Of a DNA stretch of 64,000 nucleotides, positions 55,201 through 59,837 are shown in pieces; position 1 is the stretch's first letter, and every line of letters starts with the position of its first letter. The notes below the pieces were generated by a model. It ran no database searches. It was not told where the DNA came from and worked only from the letters and a program-made list of their open reading frames with translations. The translations under genes were made by a program, and so were the position numbers. The stretch is taken from NCBI GenBank assembly GCA_964036045.1, contig OZ038380.1, positions 187,562,298-187,626,297 of the forward strand. Direction: 5' to 3'. Source of the stretch: Eutreptiella sp. 'Long Island Sound 2002'. Its lineage: Eukaryota; Euglenozoa; Euglenophyceae; Eutreptiales; Eutreptiaceae.

Positions 55201-56522
55201 GGGAATTATTGGTGAAAAAAACTTTTTCGGGCCAAAATTTGTGTTCCTGCGCCTTTGGCGCCAACATCTGTTCTTACACAAAACAAAGGGAACCCCATTT
55301 CTCCAACCCCCCCCCCCTCCTTCGGCGGGCGTCCATGTCACTCCCCCCCCCCGCAGAGCAATTTTCAGGTCGCCAAGACACGGCAGTGCCTCTACAACCG
55401 GCGTATTCTGCTCGCGGCATCGAAACTTGCTGCGTTCACCTCCCGGCGTTCCACTAGCGACCGCCAAGTCAGACACAATCAGGCGGGGCTGGGCCCGACG
55501 GAGCCACGCACTGGATGCCGCAGGCTGCTACTGAAACCCGGATGGAAATGGGGCGGGCAGTCCAGAGTGACACGTGCTACACAGCTTCCTAACGAGACCC
55601 GGATTCCCGGCCCGAGTCGGACGCGCGCGGCACGTCTATCACCCGCCTGCATCCCCCGGAAAACCCATGCACCAGCACGTGCGCGCGCGCGCGCACACAC
55701 ACACACACACACCTGCTGGACCTCCGGTACGAAACGCACCCACTTCGTGGCCGTCGCCCGGCGCGTATCGGCGCGGACCGTGCACTCGAACTTGTACCAG
55801 CCCTCGGGGAAGGGGGTCCTGTCCCCCCGCGGCTGCGTCAAGATCGGGCCCTGGGCGTCCACGAGGCCTCGCAGGGCCGCGGGAAGGTACGCCGGGGCGA
55901 CCGGCCACAGCGGGACGGGCGCGCACGTGTACGCGTCCGGGAGCGCCGTGGGGTCCCCGGCGACGCCCTGGAAGCACGCGGCCCAGCGGTACGTCAGCGG
56001 CGCGGCCGCGCCCCCGCTGTCCGGGTCGTGGCTGGGGCTGGCATCCAGGACCGGGCGCCCGCCCATCGGGACTTCCTCGGCGCGGCTGCCCGCGATGCGC
56101 GCGACCAACGGGGAGCGCGCGACCGTCACGATCACGTCCTCGTTGGCCGTGAGGTCCGTCGCCGGGTCGAACACGTCGACCATGAACAAGTAGCTGCGCC
56201 CGGGGACGAGACGGTAGGGGGGGATCTGCAAGTGCGGCGTCTGCCGGTCCTGGGCGGCCAGCAGCGCGGGGTCCGAGAGGCACTGCCACGTGTACGAGAG
56301 GGCGGGCCGCACGCCGGGGGGCGGGCCGCCGCACCGGAAGGCGTTGCTGCTGTCGGCCGCCACGGACAACACCACCGGTTGGGGCGGGTAGACCTCGATG
56401 CTGGCGGCGTGCGTCAGCGTGAGGGAGGGCGGGGGCGCGGCGGACTTGGAGACCAGGCGGCTGACGTTCGCGACGTTCCCGAAGTAGTCCTCGATGGTGA
56501 GGGTAAAGCGGTAGGTCCCGTC
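25144..56522 (-). CDS. Polycystin-1/REJ-like membrane protein, partial gene
   Basis: Sixteen exons (5,675 bp, about 1,891 codons) are placed on the minus strand: 56522-55713, 53735-53448, 52228-51809, 50076-49819, 48502-47678, 45822-45506, 43043-42611, 40721-40326, 38464-38156, 35803-35627, 34029-33872, 31913-31703, 29773-29578, 28594-28345, 26598-26345, 25516-25144. Each exon is open and phases match at all 15 junctions, including six where a codon is split, which is strong support for one gene. Order of parts: Ig/PKD/REJ-like ectodomain; GPS site; first membrane helix; polycystin-type membrane segments; a linker of about 800 residues; a beta-helix-like region; two further helices. Polycystin-1 proteins are membrane sensors, often of cilia or gametes. 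The N-terminus and the C-terminal channel-like segments are not found. Introns are about 1-2.5 kb and repeat-filled. A split into two genes between exons 11 and 12 is possible, but the matching phase there argues against it. Confidence 0.75.
26065..26195. repeat. GGTTGGCGG/GGTTGGTGG minisatellite
   Basis: Irregular 7-9-bp words of GGTTGGCGG and GGTTGGTGG in the intron after exon 15. It begins after ATGTTCAACCATGG and ends next to GGGCGGTCCTTAG and a poly(A) run. A related copy is at 32,430-32,490. Confidence 0.85.
26345..26598 (-). CDS. Exon 15 placed: right-handed beta-helix-like
   Basis: 254 bp, phase 2 in (AG+T gives Ser) and 1 out; acceptor CCCTGCAG, donor GTATGT. SRLRPFASLESALQKIQPDT, then EVHLLEGQYPPLTIRAAPAG and short rungs VTIRAAV, PLISIVDTPNLTLCELRLTS. 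The 'PF-x-SL-x-x-A' start, 'L-x-x-G-x-Y' and repeated short strands fit pectin-lyase-like parallel beta-helix proteins. Confidence 0.82.
26843..26940. repeat. ~100-bp G-run-flanked dispersed repeat, copy 1
   Basis: Core motifs TTGTGTACCAAAAATGGCCC, GATTTTCCC, TCGTTT and a ...ATGGTC..TTTGGGTCT end, with poly(G) on both sides. Further copies are near 30,828-30,920, 31,183-31,285, 33,542-33,632, 46,596-46,690 and 50,352-50,445. Confidence 0.8.
27788..28157. mobile_element. Tc1/mariner-like MITE, TA duplication
   Basis: 370 bp with terminal inverted repeats of about 50-60 bp. Both ends start CAGGGGGGGG and continue into GAATTTCGCC. They share internal AGGGGATAATTTCGC and GGGGAAAATT words in mirror order. 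A TA dinucleotide flanks each end (27,786-27,787 and 28,158-28,159). The centre has no coding capacity. It lies in the intron between exons 14 and 15. Confidence 0.8.
28345..28594 (-). CDS. Exon 14 placed: linker into beta-helix
   Basis: 250 bp, phase 1 in (A+CT gives Thr) and 2 out; acceptor CTCCTGCAG, donor GTATGC. Contains SPRAVLLDAAPTARRSVFVR and ends DTINGKDADG, which leads directly into the beta-helix start in the next exon. Confidence 0.8.
28690..28795. repeat. GGGGGAAAT tandem repeat
   Basis: About ten units of ATGGGGGAA or ATGGGGGGAA, strongly purine-biased, in the intron before exon 14. Confidence 0.9.
29160..29515. repeat. (CCCCCTCCACAA)n minisatellite
   Basis: Roughly 29 copies of a 12-bp unit with variants such as ACCCCTCCACAA and ACCCCTCAC. 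All frames are open because the period is a multiple of three. It lies in the intron between exons 13 and 14. Confidence 0.93.
29578..29773 (-). CDS. Exon 13 placed: folded aromatic-rich segment
   Basis: 196 bp, phase 0 in and 1 out; acceptor CTTTGCAG, donor GTCTGT. AFFYFSLLQRGRGNVIPLAT and WLYYYGQRVLGLTAGDFRRM, then AHIDEEIAAIDNMDLT. Family not recognised. The first stretch is only weakly hydrophobic. Confidence 0.78.
30575..30800. repeat. Dispersed repeat shared with 50.65-50.79 kb
   Basis: CCAATTGGCCTCTCGCCACT and GAGCCCCTGGACTTTCCCTG recur in similar order near 50,660 and 50,730. A partial internal copy (CATCGGCCTCTCACC) lies near 30,648. Confidence 0.55.
31703..31913 (-). CDS. Exon 12 placed: folded helical segment
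   Basis: 211 bp, phase 2 in (AG+A gives Arg) and 0 out; donor GTGCCC opens into a C-tract. FLRLGQMMQAAQVVLNGGME, SVHVARELLLRLGDFPPPLF and AQIWDSDEGSCHLWQQGIEE look like a compact globular region, not low complexity. Family not recognised. Confidence 0.8.
31942..32141 (+). mobile_element. GATGCATTGG-type MITE, copy 2
   Basis: Ends GGGGATGCGTTTGGAGGG and CCAATGCATGCC are inverted. The core reads CCAGAGGCGGTTAGGCAGGC, GTTGGAGGAGG, GGCGGTTACTGTCGGTTAC and AAATGCCATTG. It lies in the intron just upstream of exon 12. Confidence 0.75.
32755..32985. repeat. Inverted arrays of CCAAAATTTTTT
   Basis: Left arm (32,758-32,812) has about four copies of CCAAAATTTTTT; right arm (32,890-32,982) has about eight copies of the reverse complement. 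About 75 bp of unique sequence lies between them. Both outer flanks carry ATCGTCATCCTC(T/C)CTGATG, a direct repeat. Confidence 0.88.
33872..34029 (-). CDS. Exon 11 placed: acidic/Pro linker
   Basis: 158 bp, phase 0 in and 2 out; acceptor GCTCTCAG, donor GTAGGC. Contains NWEDSDDEFGSESPPRQ, an acidic cluster with Ser residues typical of casein kinase 2 sites, then PGPAPEPVPGHVTRG. Confidence 0.76.
34723..34909 (+). mobile_element. CTGTGTGACATTCCG element, copy 1
   Basis: Starts CTGTGTGACATTCCGTCGGG after 12 C and ends near GTGCTGGATGTGGC, about half of the longest copies. Confidence 0.75.
34994..35385 (+). mobile_element. CTGTGTGACATTCCG element, copy 2 (long)
   Basis: About 390 bp. Landmarks in order: TTGTTGCTCCTTTACGGGGC, CACCCGTTCTTCCCTTCGCA, TCGGCCGCTGCGGCCGGTGC, GTTTGCGTGTCAGTGGCGCC, CACACCTCTGTCCACAGGCC, CGTCCACCATATGTCC. 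No coding capacity is conserved between copies. Confidence 0.82.
35627..35803 (-). CDS. Exon 10 placed: linker
   Basis: 59 codons, phase 0-0; acceptor CTTCTGCAG, donor GTCTGC followed by a C-tract. Reads EDELWWTAPPPSKTVPRPRS and ends SSKKPKTVLAAIK. No domain recognised. Confidence 0.75.
35915..36065. repeat. (GT)n/(GTGC)n tracts
   Basis: Two tracts, about 35,918-35,946 and 36,040-36,063, the second followed by TCATGGATG and poly(G). TGTGTGACGCCCAAGT after the first recurs near 36,258. Confidence 0.85.
36711..37125 (+). mobile_element. CTGTGTGACATTCCG element, copy 3 (long)
   Basis: Nearly identical to copies 2 and 7 across its length, which indicates recent spread. Confidence 0.82.
37897..38068 (-). 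mobile_element. GATGCATTGG-type MITE, copy 3
   Basis: Carries the family core (GACGGCAAGTGCCGC, CATTTGTAATCGACAGTAAC, AACCTCCTCCAACCGCCTGC) and the right end CTTCTGATGCATTCC. The left end is missing or decayed. Confidence 0.7.
38156..38464 (-). CDS. Exon 9 placed: Gly/Ser/Pro/Arg low-complexity linker
   Basis: 103 codons, phase 0-0. Repeated GRPGS and TPRLG units are followed by acidic DSGDEFDEEDLDSGVQMQ. The only frame-keeping 3' end uses a GC donor (CAG|GCGTGT), giving a GC-AG intron; this is the least certain boundary in the gene. Confidence 0.7.
38621..38796 (+). mobile_element. CTGTGTGACATTCCG element, copy 4 (short)
   Basis: Same start as the other copies, but stops at TTGGGACTGTGCT where a poly(C) run begins. 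Confidence 0.78.
39643..39850 (+). repeat. Island of the 85-bp satellite
   Basis: About 2.4 units at exactly 85-bp spacing (GCGGGGGGCA at 39,661 and 39,746). They share CAGAATCAGAAGTGGCCCAC and AAGTGGGCAAGGTGGCTAC with the array inside the MULE at 62.0-63.4 kb. It lies in the intron between exons 8 and 9 with no MULE ends nearby. Confidence 0.92.
40326..40721 (-). CDS. Exon 8 placed: linker with NPF motif
   Basis: 132 codons, phase 0-0; acceptor CTCCCGCAG, donor GTCCCG. Basic and Pro-rich start (GSDARRRGTITPPALADTLS), then LQQKWNRYLATALGTKDEEG and SDNPFDDRDATTPPQ. NPF is the known core of EH-domain ligands, so an endocytic role is possible but unproven. Confidence 0.8.
40905..41130. repeat. 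GGTACTAAATATGGGGGG tandem repeat
   Basis: About ten units of 16-19 bp with AAATATGG/AATTTTGG/AAATTTGG variants and growing G-runs, in the intron between exons 7 and 8. Confidence 0.9.
41916..42031. repeat. Nested foldback
   Basis: Outer arms of about 32 bp (TATGGGCCGATTTCATAAG... and its near-complement ending GAAATCGGCCACATA) enclose inner CCGATTT/AAATCGG arms. Only one indel and about two mismatches separate the outer arms. No gene overlaps it. Confidence 0.85.
42390..42525. other. AT-rich island
   Basis: About 135 bp of almost pure A/T with TAATTTATTAAT-like words in otherwise GC-rich intron, directly before exon 7's donor C-tract. It looks foreign in composition. No ORF. Confidence 0.7.
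42611..43043 (-). CDS. Exon 7 placed: linker with NPLRGL repeats
   Basis: 433 bp, phase 2 in (first G completes GAG) and 0 out. The product is Pro/Ser-rich and carries three NPLR motifs (ANPLRRP, ANPLRGLRGL, TNPLRGLRL). It ends TVSDKYRVVPDKPQ. Donor GTCCTC runs into a long C-tract. A cytosolic linker is inferred from its place after the third helix. Confidence 0.8.
43180..43322 (-). mobile_element. GATGCATTGG-type MITE, copy 4 (truncated)
   Basis: Left end GGATGCATTGGAAGG and core through ACCGACAGTAACCGCCC are present; the other half is replaced by unrelated sequence. Confidence 0.72.
44216..44447. mobile_element. MITE with perfect 16-bp inverted ends
   Basis: CCAGGGGGTGCCATAA at 44,216-44,231 is perfectly inverted at 44,432-44,447. 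Just inside each end is a poly(A) run on the plus strand (44,233 and 44,405), and the centre is a 21-bp minisatellite. No clear target duplication is visible. It lies in the intron between exons 6 and 7. Confidence 0.75.
44278..44375. repeat. 21-bp minisatellite inside the MITE
   Basis: About 4.6 copies of GGTGGGTAACCGATGGCGGTT, nearly identical to each other. Confidence 0.93.
44910..45119 (+). mobile_element. GATGCATTGG-type MITE, copy 5
   Basis: One of the two best copies: GGGATGCATTAGAAGGGG at the left and CCCCTTCCAATGCATCCC at the right form clear inverted ends. Core GGTTGGAGGAGGTTGCC, GGCGGTTACTGTTGGTTA and GCCGTCAGGGGGACAGTGG. Confidence 0.83.
45506..45822 (-). CDS. Exon 6 placed: polycystin membrane segments
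   Basis: 317 bp, phase 0 in and 2 out; donor GTATGC runs into a C-tract. The order VLQYHGWLALIFPKAGPYTA, RHLLLFFVTVLSAMLGNLLL, then GLLALVVFLPIRWAMAVVFR matches the polycystin-1 pattern of 'H-W-L' before the second membrane helix and 'FR' after the third. Only about 20 residues separate it from the first helix, so no PLAT domain fits between. Confidence 0.85.
45955..46075 (-). mobile_element. Decayed relative of the GATGCATTGG MITE
   Basis: Keeps CCGCCAGTAACCGCCCCCC, AACCGCTTCACATCCCC and AACCGCTCTGG but no clear ends. Confidence 0.45.
46901..47050 (+). mobile_element. CTGTGTGACATTCCG element, copy 5 (short)
   Basis: Same start with a 5-bp insertion (GATGT), ends at CGCTTCCGCGTTCGCG. Confidence 0.75.
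47678..48502 (-). CDS. Exon 5 placed: GPS site and first membrane helix
   Basis: 275 codons, phase 0-0; acceptor CGCTGCAG, donor GTGCGTGC. The GPS region reads ECFYLDTRGGIYSD, then TAVDCRTTHLTEFVVGY. The cleavage tripeptide HLT is intact, but the second Cys of the usual CxCxHLT is Thr and the mid-domain Cys is absent. A hydrophobic helix (LMPFWLALLVWAVYLMCAAG) follows about 23 residues later and is followed by basic LRYASTRK, so the polypeptide enters the cytosol here. Confidence 0.85.
49538..49746 (+). mobile_element. GATGCATTGG-type MITE, copy 6
   Basis: Ends GGGATGCATTGGAAGCG and CACTTCCAATGCATC are inverted. Core GCCTCAGAGGCGGCCCAAG, GTTACTGTCGGTTACAAG and CCGTGAGGGGGACAGTGG. It ends about 70 bp from exon 4's 3' boundary. 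Confidence 0.83.
49819..50076 (-). CDS. Exon 4 placed: GAIN-like helical region
   Basis: 86 codons, phase 0-0. The chosen acceptor is CTTTGCCCAG, since it keeps phase; an upstream AG would not. The donor GTCTTG runs into nine G. Sequence is helical (KPVPVAEFLTLGAFSVNVKE, WVQAVQLLVDRYETCPQNAT), as expected for the region before a GPS. Confidence 0.78.
50459..50607 (-). mobile_element. CTGTGTGACATTCCG element, copy 6 (short, inverted)
   Basis: Reverse orientation; ends CGGAATGTCACACAGGGGG. A more decayed relative lies at about 49,040-49,150. Confidence 0.75.
50855..50945 (+). repeat. TACGGCCATTCTGATACTTC dispersed repeat
   Basis: Shares CCATTCTGAT(A/C)CTTCCCT, TGGGGGCAGACACGCCG and GGCCCAGCAGGGGAACAGG with the window's right end (63,930-64,000). 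Shorter relatives lie near 26,978, 31,581, 33,660 and 41,378. Confidence 0.8.
51048..51255. repeat. Short tandem and direct repeats
   Basis: Three copies of about 19 bp (ACCCCTTCACACACCTCAC) at 51,095-51,145 are bracketed by CCCCTTC(A/G)(A/G)ATCATG(C/T)GTGACC copies at about 51,046, 51,068 and 51,230. Confidence 0.82.
51809..52228 (-). CDS. Exon 3 placed: REJ-like ectodomain
   Basis: 140 codons, phase 0-0; acceptor CTGCCTCAG preceded by (CA)n, donor GTGTGT. Strand-like runs include LRYAFTYTVQPPGTPVF, SQLTFSAPFTARATSIRFTV and VHDPFGATGTAETVLP. The C-terminal part (PVVENAVADSLVAAVGGSAP) looks like the helical start of a GAIN/REJ stalk. Confidence 0.8.
53448..53735 (-). CDS. Exon 2 placed: PKD/REJ-like segment
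   Basis: 96 codons, phase 0-0; acceptor CTCCGCAG, donor GTACTC. Contains LAYQWSVVSGTGQRLDLQDP and TAPTYTVRVTATAGTSVATA, the paired core strands of another Ig-like repeat. Confidence 0.8.
54656..55040 (+). mobile_element. CTGTGTGACATTCCG element, copy 7 (long)
   Basis: Full-length form ending CGTCCACCATATGTCCCCCC, preceded by a nine-C run. Confidence 0.82.
55713..56522 (-). CDS. Exon 1 placed: Ig/PKD-like repeats
   Basis: 270 codons, phase 0 at both ends. The acceptor is CTTGCAG and the donor GTGTGTGT opens a long (GT)n/(GC)n tract. It starts DGTYRFTLTIEDYFGNVANV. Two beta-sandwich repeats are suggested by ALSYTWQC and PLTYRWAACFQG, with VARIAGSRAEEVPMGGRPVL and the DASPSHDPDSGG turn between them. 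This pattern of 'Y-x-W' cores fits the REJ/PKD ectodomain of polycystin-1 and egg-jelly receptors. It opens in mid-domain, so upstream exons must exist. Confidence 0.82.
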
Positions 56523-57360
56523 CTGCAAGAAGGGAATGGGATAGAAGCGGGAACCAGGGTATACCATAGCAGTCCCCCCCCCCAGCCCCCCCCCCCCCTC
56601 CTTGAGTGTTGAGTGTTGAGTGTTGATGGGCAGACGAGAACAGTGACAGAAATGCGGCGCAAGCAAGTAAGACAGTGGCAGCCCGTTAATAGATTTGTTG
56701 CGTTTGGTTGTGCAAGCGTTCACGTTGGGGCACTGAGGGGAGTGCCCATACTCAGTTGTGCAGCGCACTTGCCACTGAACCTTGACAGGCATGGTCCACA
56801 GGACGCAAGGAAAAAGCGAGGTCTGTGGCAGTGCAATGAGGAACAGTACAGGTACCGTGCAGGTGCAGATTCCACAAACAGCACAGGCAGTAACAGCTAG
56901 TAACAGTCTATATACACTCTCCTATATACACTCAGTGTATATAGCCAAACCCCCCCCCCCACCCCCACCAGAATTTTTGACCCGTTCTTATGGCTAACCC
57001 TGGCGGGAACGGGCCGGAGAGGGGGACTTGATAGTATGGTGCTGCTACCGCAACGGGTGCTGCTGCTGCCGTGTGGCCGGCGTTCCGGTTCACTGTTAGC
57101 CCTTCTTACGTTTAGACCGCGAGATAAAATTCTACGGACCTTGCAATACCTTGCAATGGTTGCGCACGGATGCGCACGCGTACAACACATTAGCCCGCAC
57201 GGCTCCAACCTAAGGTCTGCACTCCGGCCAATGCGGCGTTGATGTGTGTGCAGTGGCGGGTGGTTTCCAACAATGCCGTGCTGGACAGGCGACGGTTCCG
57301 CGGTTGGCGCTAGCTTTCTCATTGGCGCCGTTGCGAAGAGCGCTAGTACAGCCTGACAAA
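56523..57360. other. Upstream flank of first placed polycystin exon
   Basis: No further exon could be placed here. It contains poly(C) runs near 56,575 and 56,950, three GAGTGTT copies near 56,605 and TATATACACT repeats near 56,910-56,942. The missing upstream exons may lie beyond the MULE or outside the window. Confidence 0.45.
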
Positions 57361-57369
57361 GAGTCCTTT
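57361..57369. other. Target-site duplication, left
   Basis: GAGTCCTTT, identical to 63,632-63,640 on the other side of the MULE. Confidence 0.85.
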
Positions 57370-57612
57370 GGGCATTTGGTGAAACCTAGTATGCACGTAG
57401 CAAAACCTAGTAAAATGTAGCAAAACCTAGTAAAATGTAGCAAAACCTAGTAAAAAAAATTTTGTTTTAAAAAATTTTTTTTAAATTTTTTTTTTTTTAC
57501 TAGGTAAAAAGAGCAAAAATTTTAAAAAAAATTTTAAATTTTTTTTTTTTACTAGGTAAAAAAAGCAAAAAATTTAAAAAATTTTCCCTTACTAGGTTAC
57601 TAGGTAGTGACA
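57370..57612. repeat. MULE left terminal and subterminal array
   Basis: After the 20-bp end, AAAACCTAGTAAAATGTAGC repeats about three times. Then A/T-only stretches alternate with ACTAGGTA motifs up to TTACTAGGTTACTAGGTAG at 57,589-57,607. In other transposons such clustered motifs are transposase binding sites; here that is inferred. Confidence 0.85.
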
Positions 57613-57857
57613 AATTTGGACTTGAATTTGAACAAAAAAAACCAAGTTTATGGGGGGGGGGGGTCAACGGTAGGTGGTATTTATGTTTAAGGGCATGGTG
57701 CCCCCTGGTCTATTCCAGGCCACTTGTGTAAGTGGCGCCCCACCCGGGCCAAACCGTGTATTGCAAGGTCAGCAAAAATAAAATGAGGCTCAAGAAAAGA
57801 AGGAGCTTTTATATGATAAATATATATATACATATATGAGGTGCACACACGCGTGCT

Positions 57858-59837
57858 TTATATGAAGTCGCAAAACACGCGCTTGTAGATGAGGTCCGAC
57901 TTCTTGTCTTTGTAGGTGGGTTGTGCAGAGGGAGGGTTGTGCTTGCACATGTTGCGAATCACGCCCGTGGTCTTTTCTTCCAACTCTTTGATTAGATTTT
58001 TGTCATACTCCAATCTCCCAGAGGCATCTTTGGGGTAATGCTCTGGAACAAAAAATTCTTCACCACGGATCACCACCTTTGGACGGACCTCATCTACAGA
58101 AGGCGGCTTGTCAACCACAAGCCGGTCACCCAAGGCGAATGCCAACACAATGCATGCCAGTGTGGCAGTAAATTGCACATTCCATTTGCGCAATGCCACA
58201 CATATCTCCGTGGAACAGAAACCGGAAGCATGCAGGGCACACTGATAAACTCCACATTCAGGGCACGTGATGTGGGCTGTGTCGTCGCAAAAAAAGCACG
58301 ACGAACGGCTGGGTGAACAATAGGGCGTAGCATACATCCGTGCCAAGGCCCAACTGGGTGTGGTCTCAATAGGGGGGGCAGGCGGAGAACTGCGATAGTG
58401 CAAAGCTGCCTGTGCAATCTCACGCAACAACCACAATCTGTCTTGTGGAAGTTGGATGCTACCGTTGACAACACGCCTAGACAAAAGGCAATGTAGCATC
58501 ATAAGGCAGGCAGGATGGCAGCTCACACCGTCGTCCTGATGTAGGAAGGTGGAGTAGAGGGGGGCTATAGCAAAAGCTACACTGCCGAACTCACCCAAAA
58601 ACTTGTCCCACCTCTTCAGCGCCCTTGCCTTAATGCCTTCTTGTTCGGCAATGAGGTTCACTATTGCCAACTCCTCGGTGTTTGCACCCGCTATGTACGG
58701 CTTGTAACACAGCGGATCGAACACGACGCACAACAAAGCACGTGTTGGGGAAACCAACAACAAGCGCAGCACCCAATGTGCATTGCGCTTATTATAAATC
58801 TGCGCCACGAGCAAGGGGGGCGCATAGATCATATCAATGGACGCCGCGTTCAAAGTACGCCGCGCCCATGACTCAGCCAACACCTCCCTACGACCCAACG
58901 GTAAAGCCGACACATTCCACAATGAGTCACGCACAACCCACGCCACACCCATAACATCCCAGTCCGCACTCAAAGCTGTCCGAGCGGACCACCAGTAATA
59001 CACAACAATCTCGGCGGTATCTGTGACGTAAGATTCTGAGTAAACATCCCTCAAATGGCGTGCCTCTAGCTTATATTGTTGAGACCCAGAACTTGGAATG
59101 ATCACGTCAAGTGGTCGTTCCCATTCGTCATGGAGCAATGACTCAACATGCTGCAATTGGGCAGTAGGGCCGCCTGGGCCATTAGTCAGGGCATGGCACA
59201 CTGCGGCCAAGACGTCATGTCCACAAACAGGCCTCGTAATAACCATTCCCGTCTGTGACGGCGGGGTGGTATTAGAGCATGGGGGTGGGGGGACAGTCTC
59301 CGTCCCAGCATTGGGATGGTCGGCCAATTCCTCCATGGCTAGAGGCGGGCTGGTAGGAGACGCATTTGCGGGGGTAATTGCGGGGAGGCTGCTGTCACCA
59401 TCCGGGTGTGTGGAGGGGGGCGTCAAAGCACAAGGGGAGGAGGGGGTAGTTTCAGTATGGGATTGCGTGGGATGCAAGATCTTCCCAACCTCAACCTCCT
59501 CCTCCCACTTTTGCAAGACCCAGCGCGACTCATCTCTATCTTTAAACTTGCGAGCAACGCACTCCTCACCTTCCAAACACCACATGCACCCCTCGCAATA
59601 GACGCACCATAAGAAAACTTTCCGATGGCACTGCCCACAAGTGAAGGGAGGGCGGTATAGGTGCATGGAATGCCACCGCTTGCTTCCACGGTCCAATTCC
59701 CGCTTCACAAGTGGTGCAAGGGCTAGGGATTCACCGTCACAGCTACCATCCGATGAGGAGTTAGAATGTGAATCAGAATCGGATATATTCTTTTTGGGCA
59801 TGCTCCAAATAATGGGGAGTTGCCGCATAATAGTCAC
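57858..59837 (-). CDS. MULE accessory ORF with Ulp1/C48-like protease
   Basis: 659 codons, or 647 from the internal Met at 59,801 (MPKKNISDSDSHSNSSSDGS). Parts in order: acidic Ser-rich start; a Cys cluster (CGQCHRKVFLWCVYCEGCMW) near residue 66; a Pro/Thr-rich spacer; a protease domain; a second Cys cluster; a Lys/Glu-rich tail. The protease triad is visible as His in NAHWVLRLLL (about 354), Asp in VVFDPLCY (about 374) and Cys in HQDDGVSCHPACLMML (about 438), with Gln nearby as in SUMO proteases of family C48. The second Cys cluster is CFFCDDTAHITCPECGVYQC, then LH. The start overlaps the end of the transposase ORF by 65 bp in another frame, so it may be expressed from the same transcript. 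Confidence 0.85.
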   Translation of the reverse strand: MTIMRQLPIIWSMPKKNISDSDSHSNSSSDGSCDGESLALAPLVKRELDRGSKRWHSMHLYRPPFTCGQCHRKVFLWCVYCEGCMWCLEGEECVARKFKDRDESRWVLQKWEEEVEVGKILHPTQSHTETTPSSPCALTPPSTHPDGDSSLPAITPANASPTSPPLAMEELADHPNAGTETVPPPPCSNTTPPSQTGMVITRPVCGHDVLAAVCHALTNGPGGPTAQLQHVESLLHDEWERPLDVIIPSSGSQQYKLEARHLRDVYSESYVTDTAEIVVYYWWSARTALSADWDVMGVAWVVRDSLWNVSALPLGRREVLAESWARRTLNAASIDMIYAPPLLVAQIYNKRNAHWVLRLLLVSPTRALLCVVFDPLCYKPYIAGANTEELAIVNLIAEQEGIKARALKRWDKFLGEFGSVAFAIAPLYSTFLHQDDGVSCHPACLMMLHCLLSRRVVNGSIQLPQDRLWLLREIAQAALHYRSSPPAPPIETTPSWALARMYATPYCSPSRSSCFFCDDTAHITCPECGVYQCALHASGFCSTEICVALRKWNVQFTATLACIVLAFALGDRLVVDKPPSVDEVRPKVVIRGEEFFVPEHYPKDASGRLEYDKNLIKELEEKTTGVIRNMCKHNPPSAQPTYKDKKSDLIYKRVFCDFI

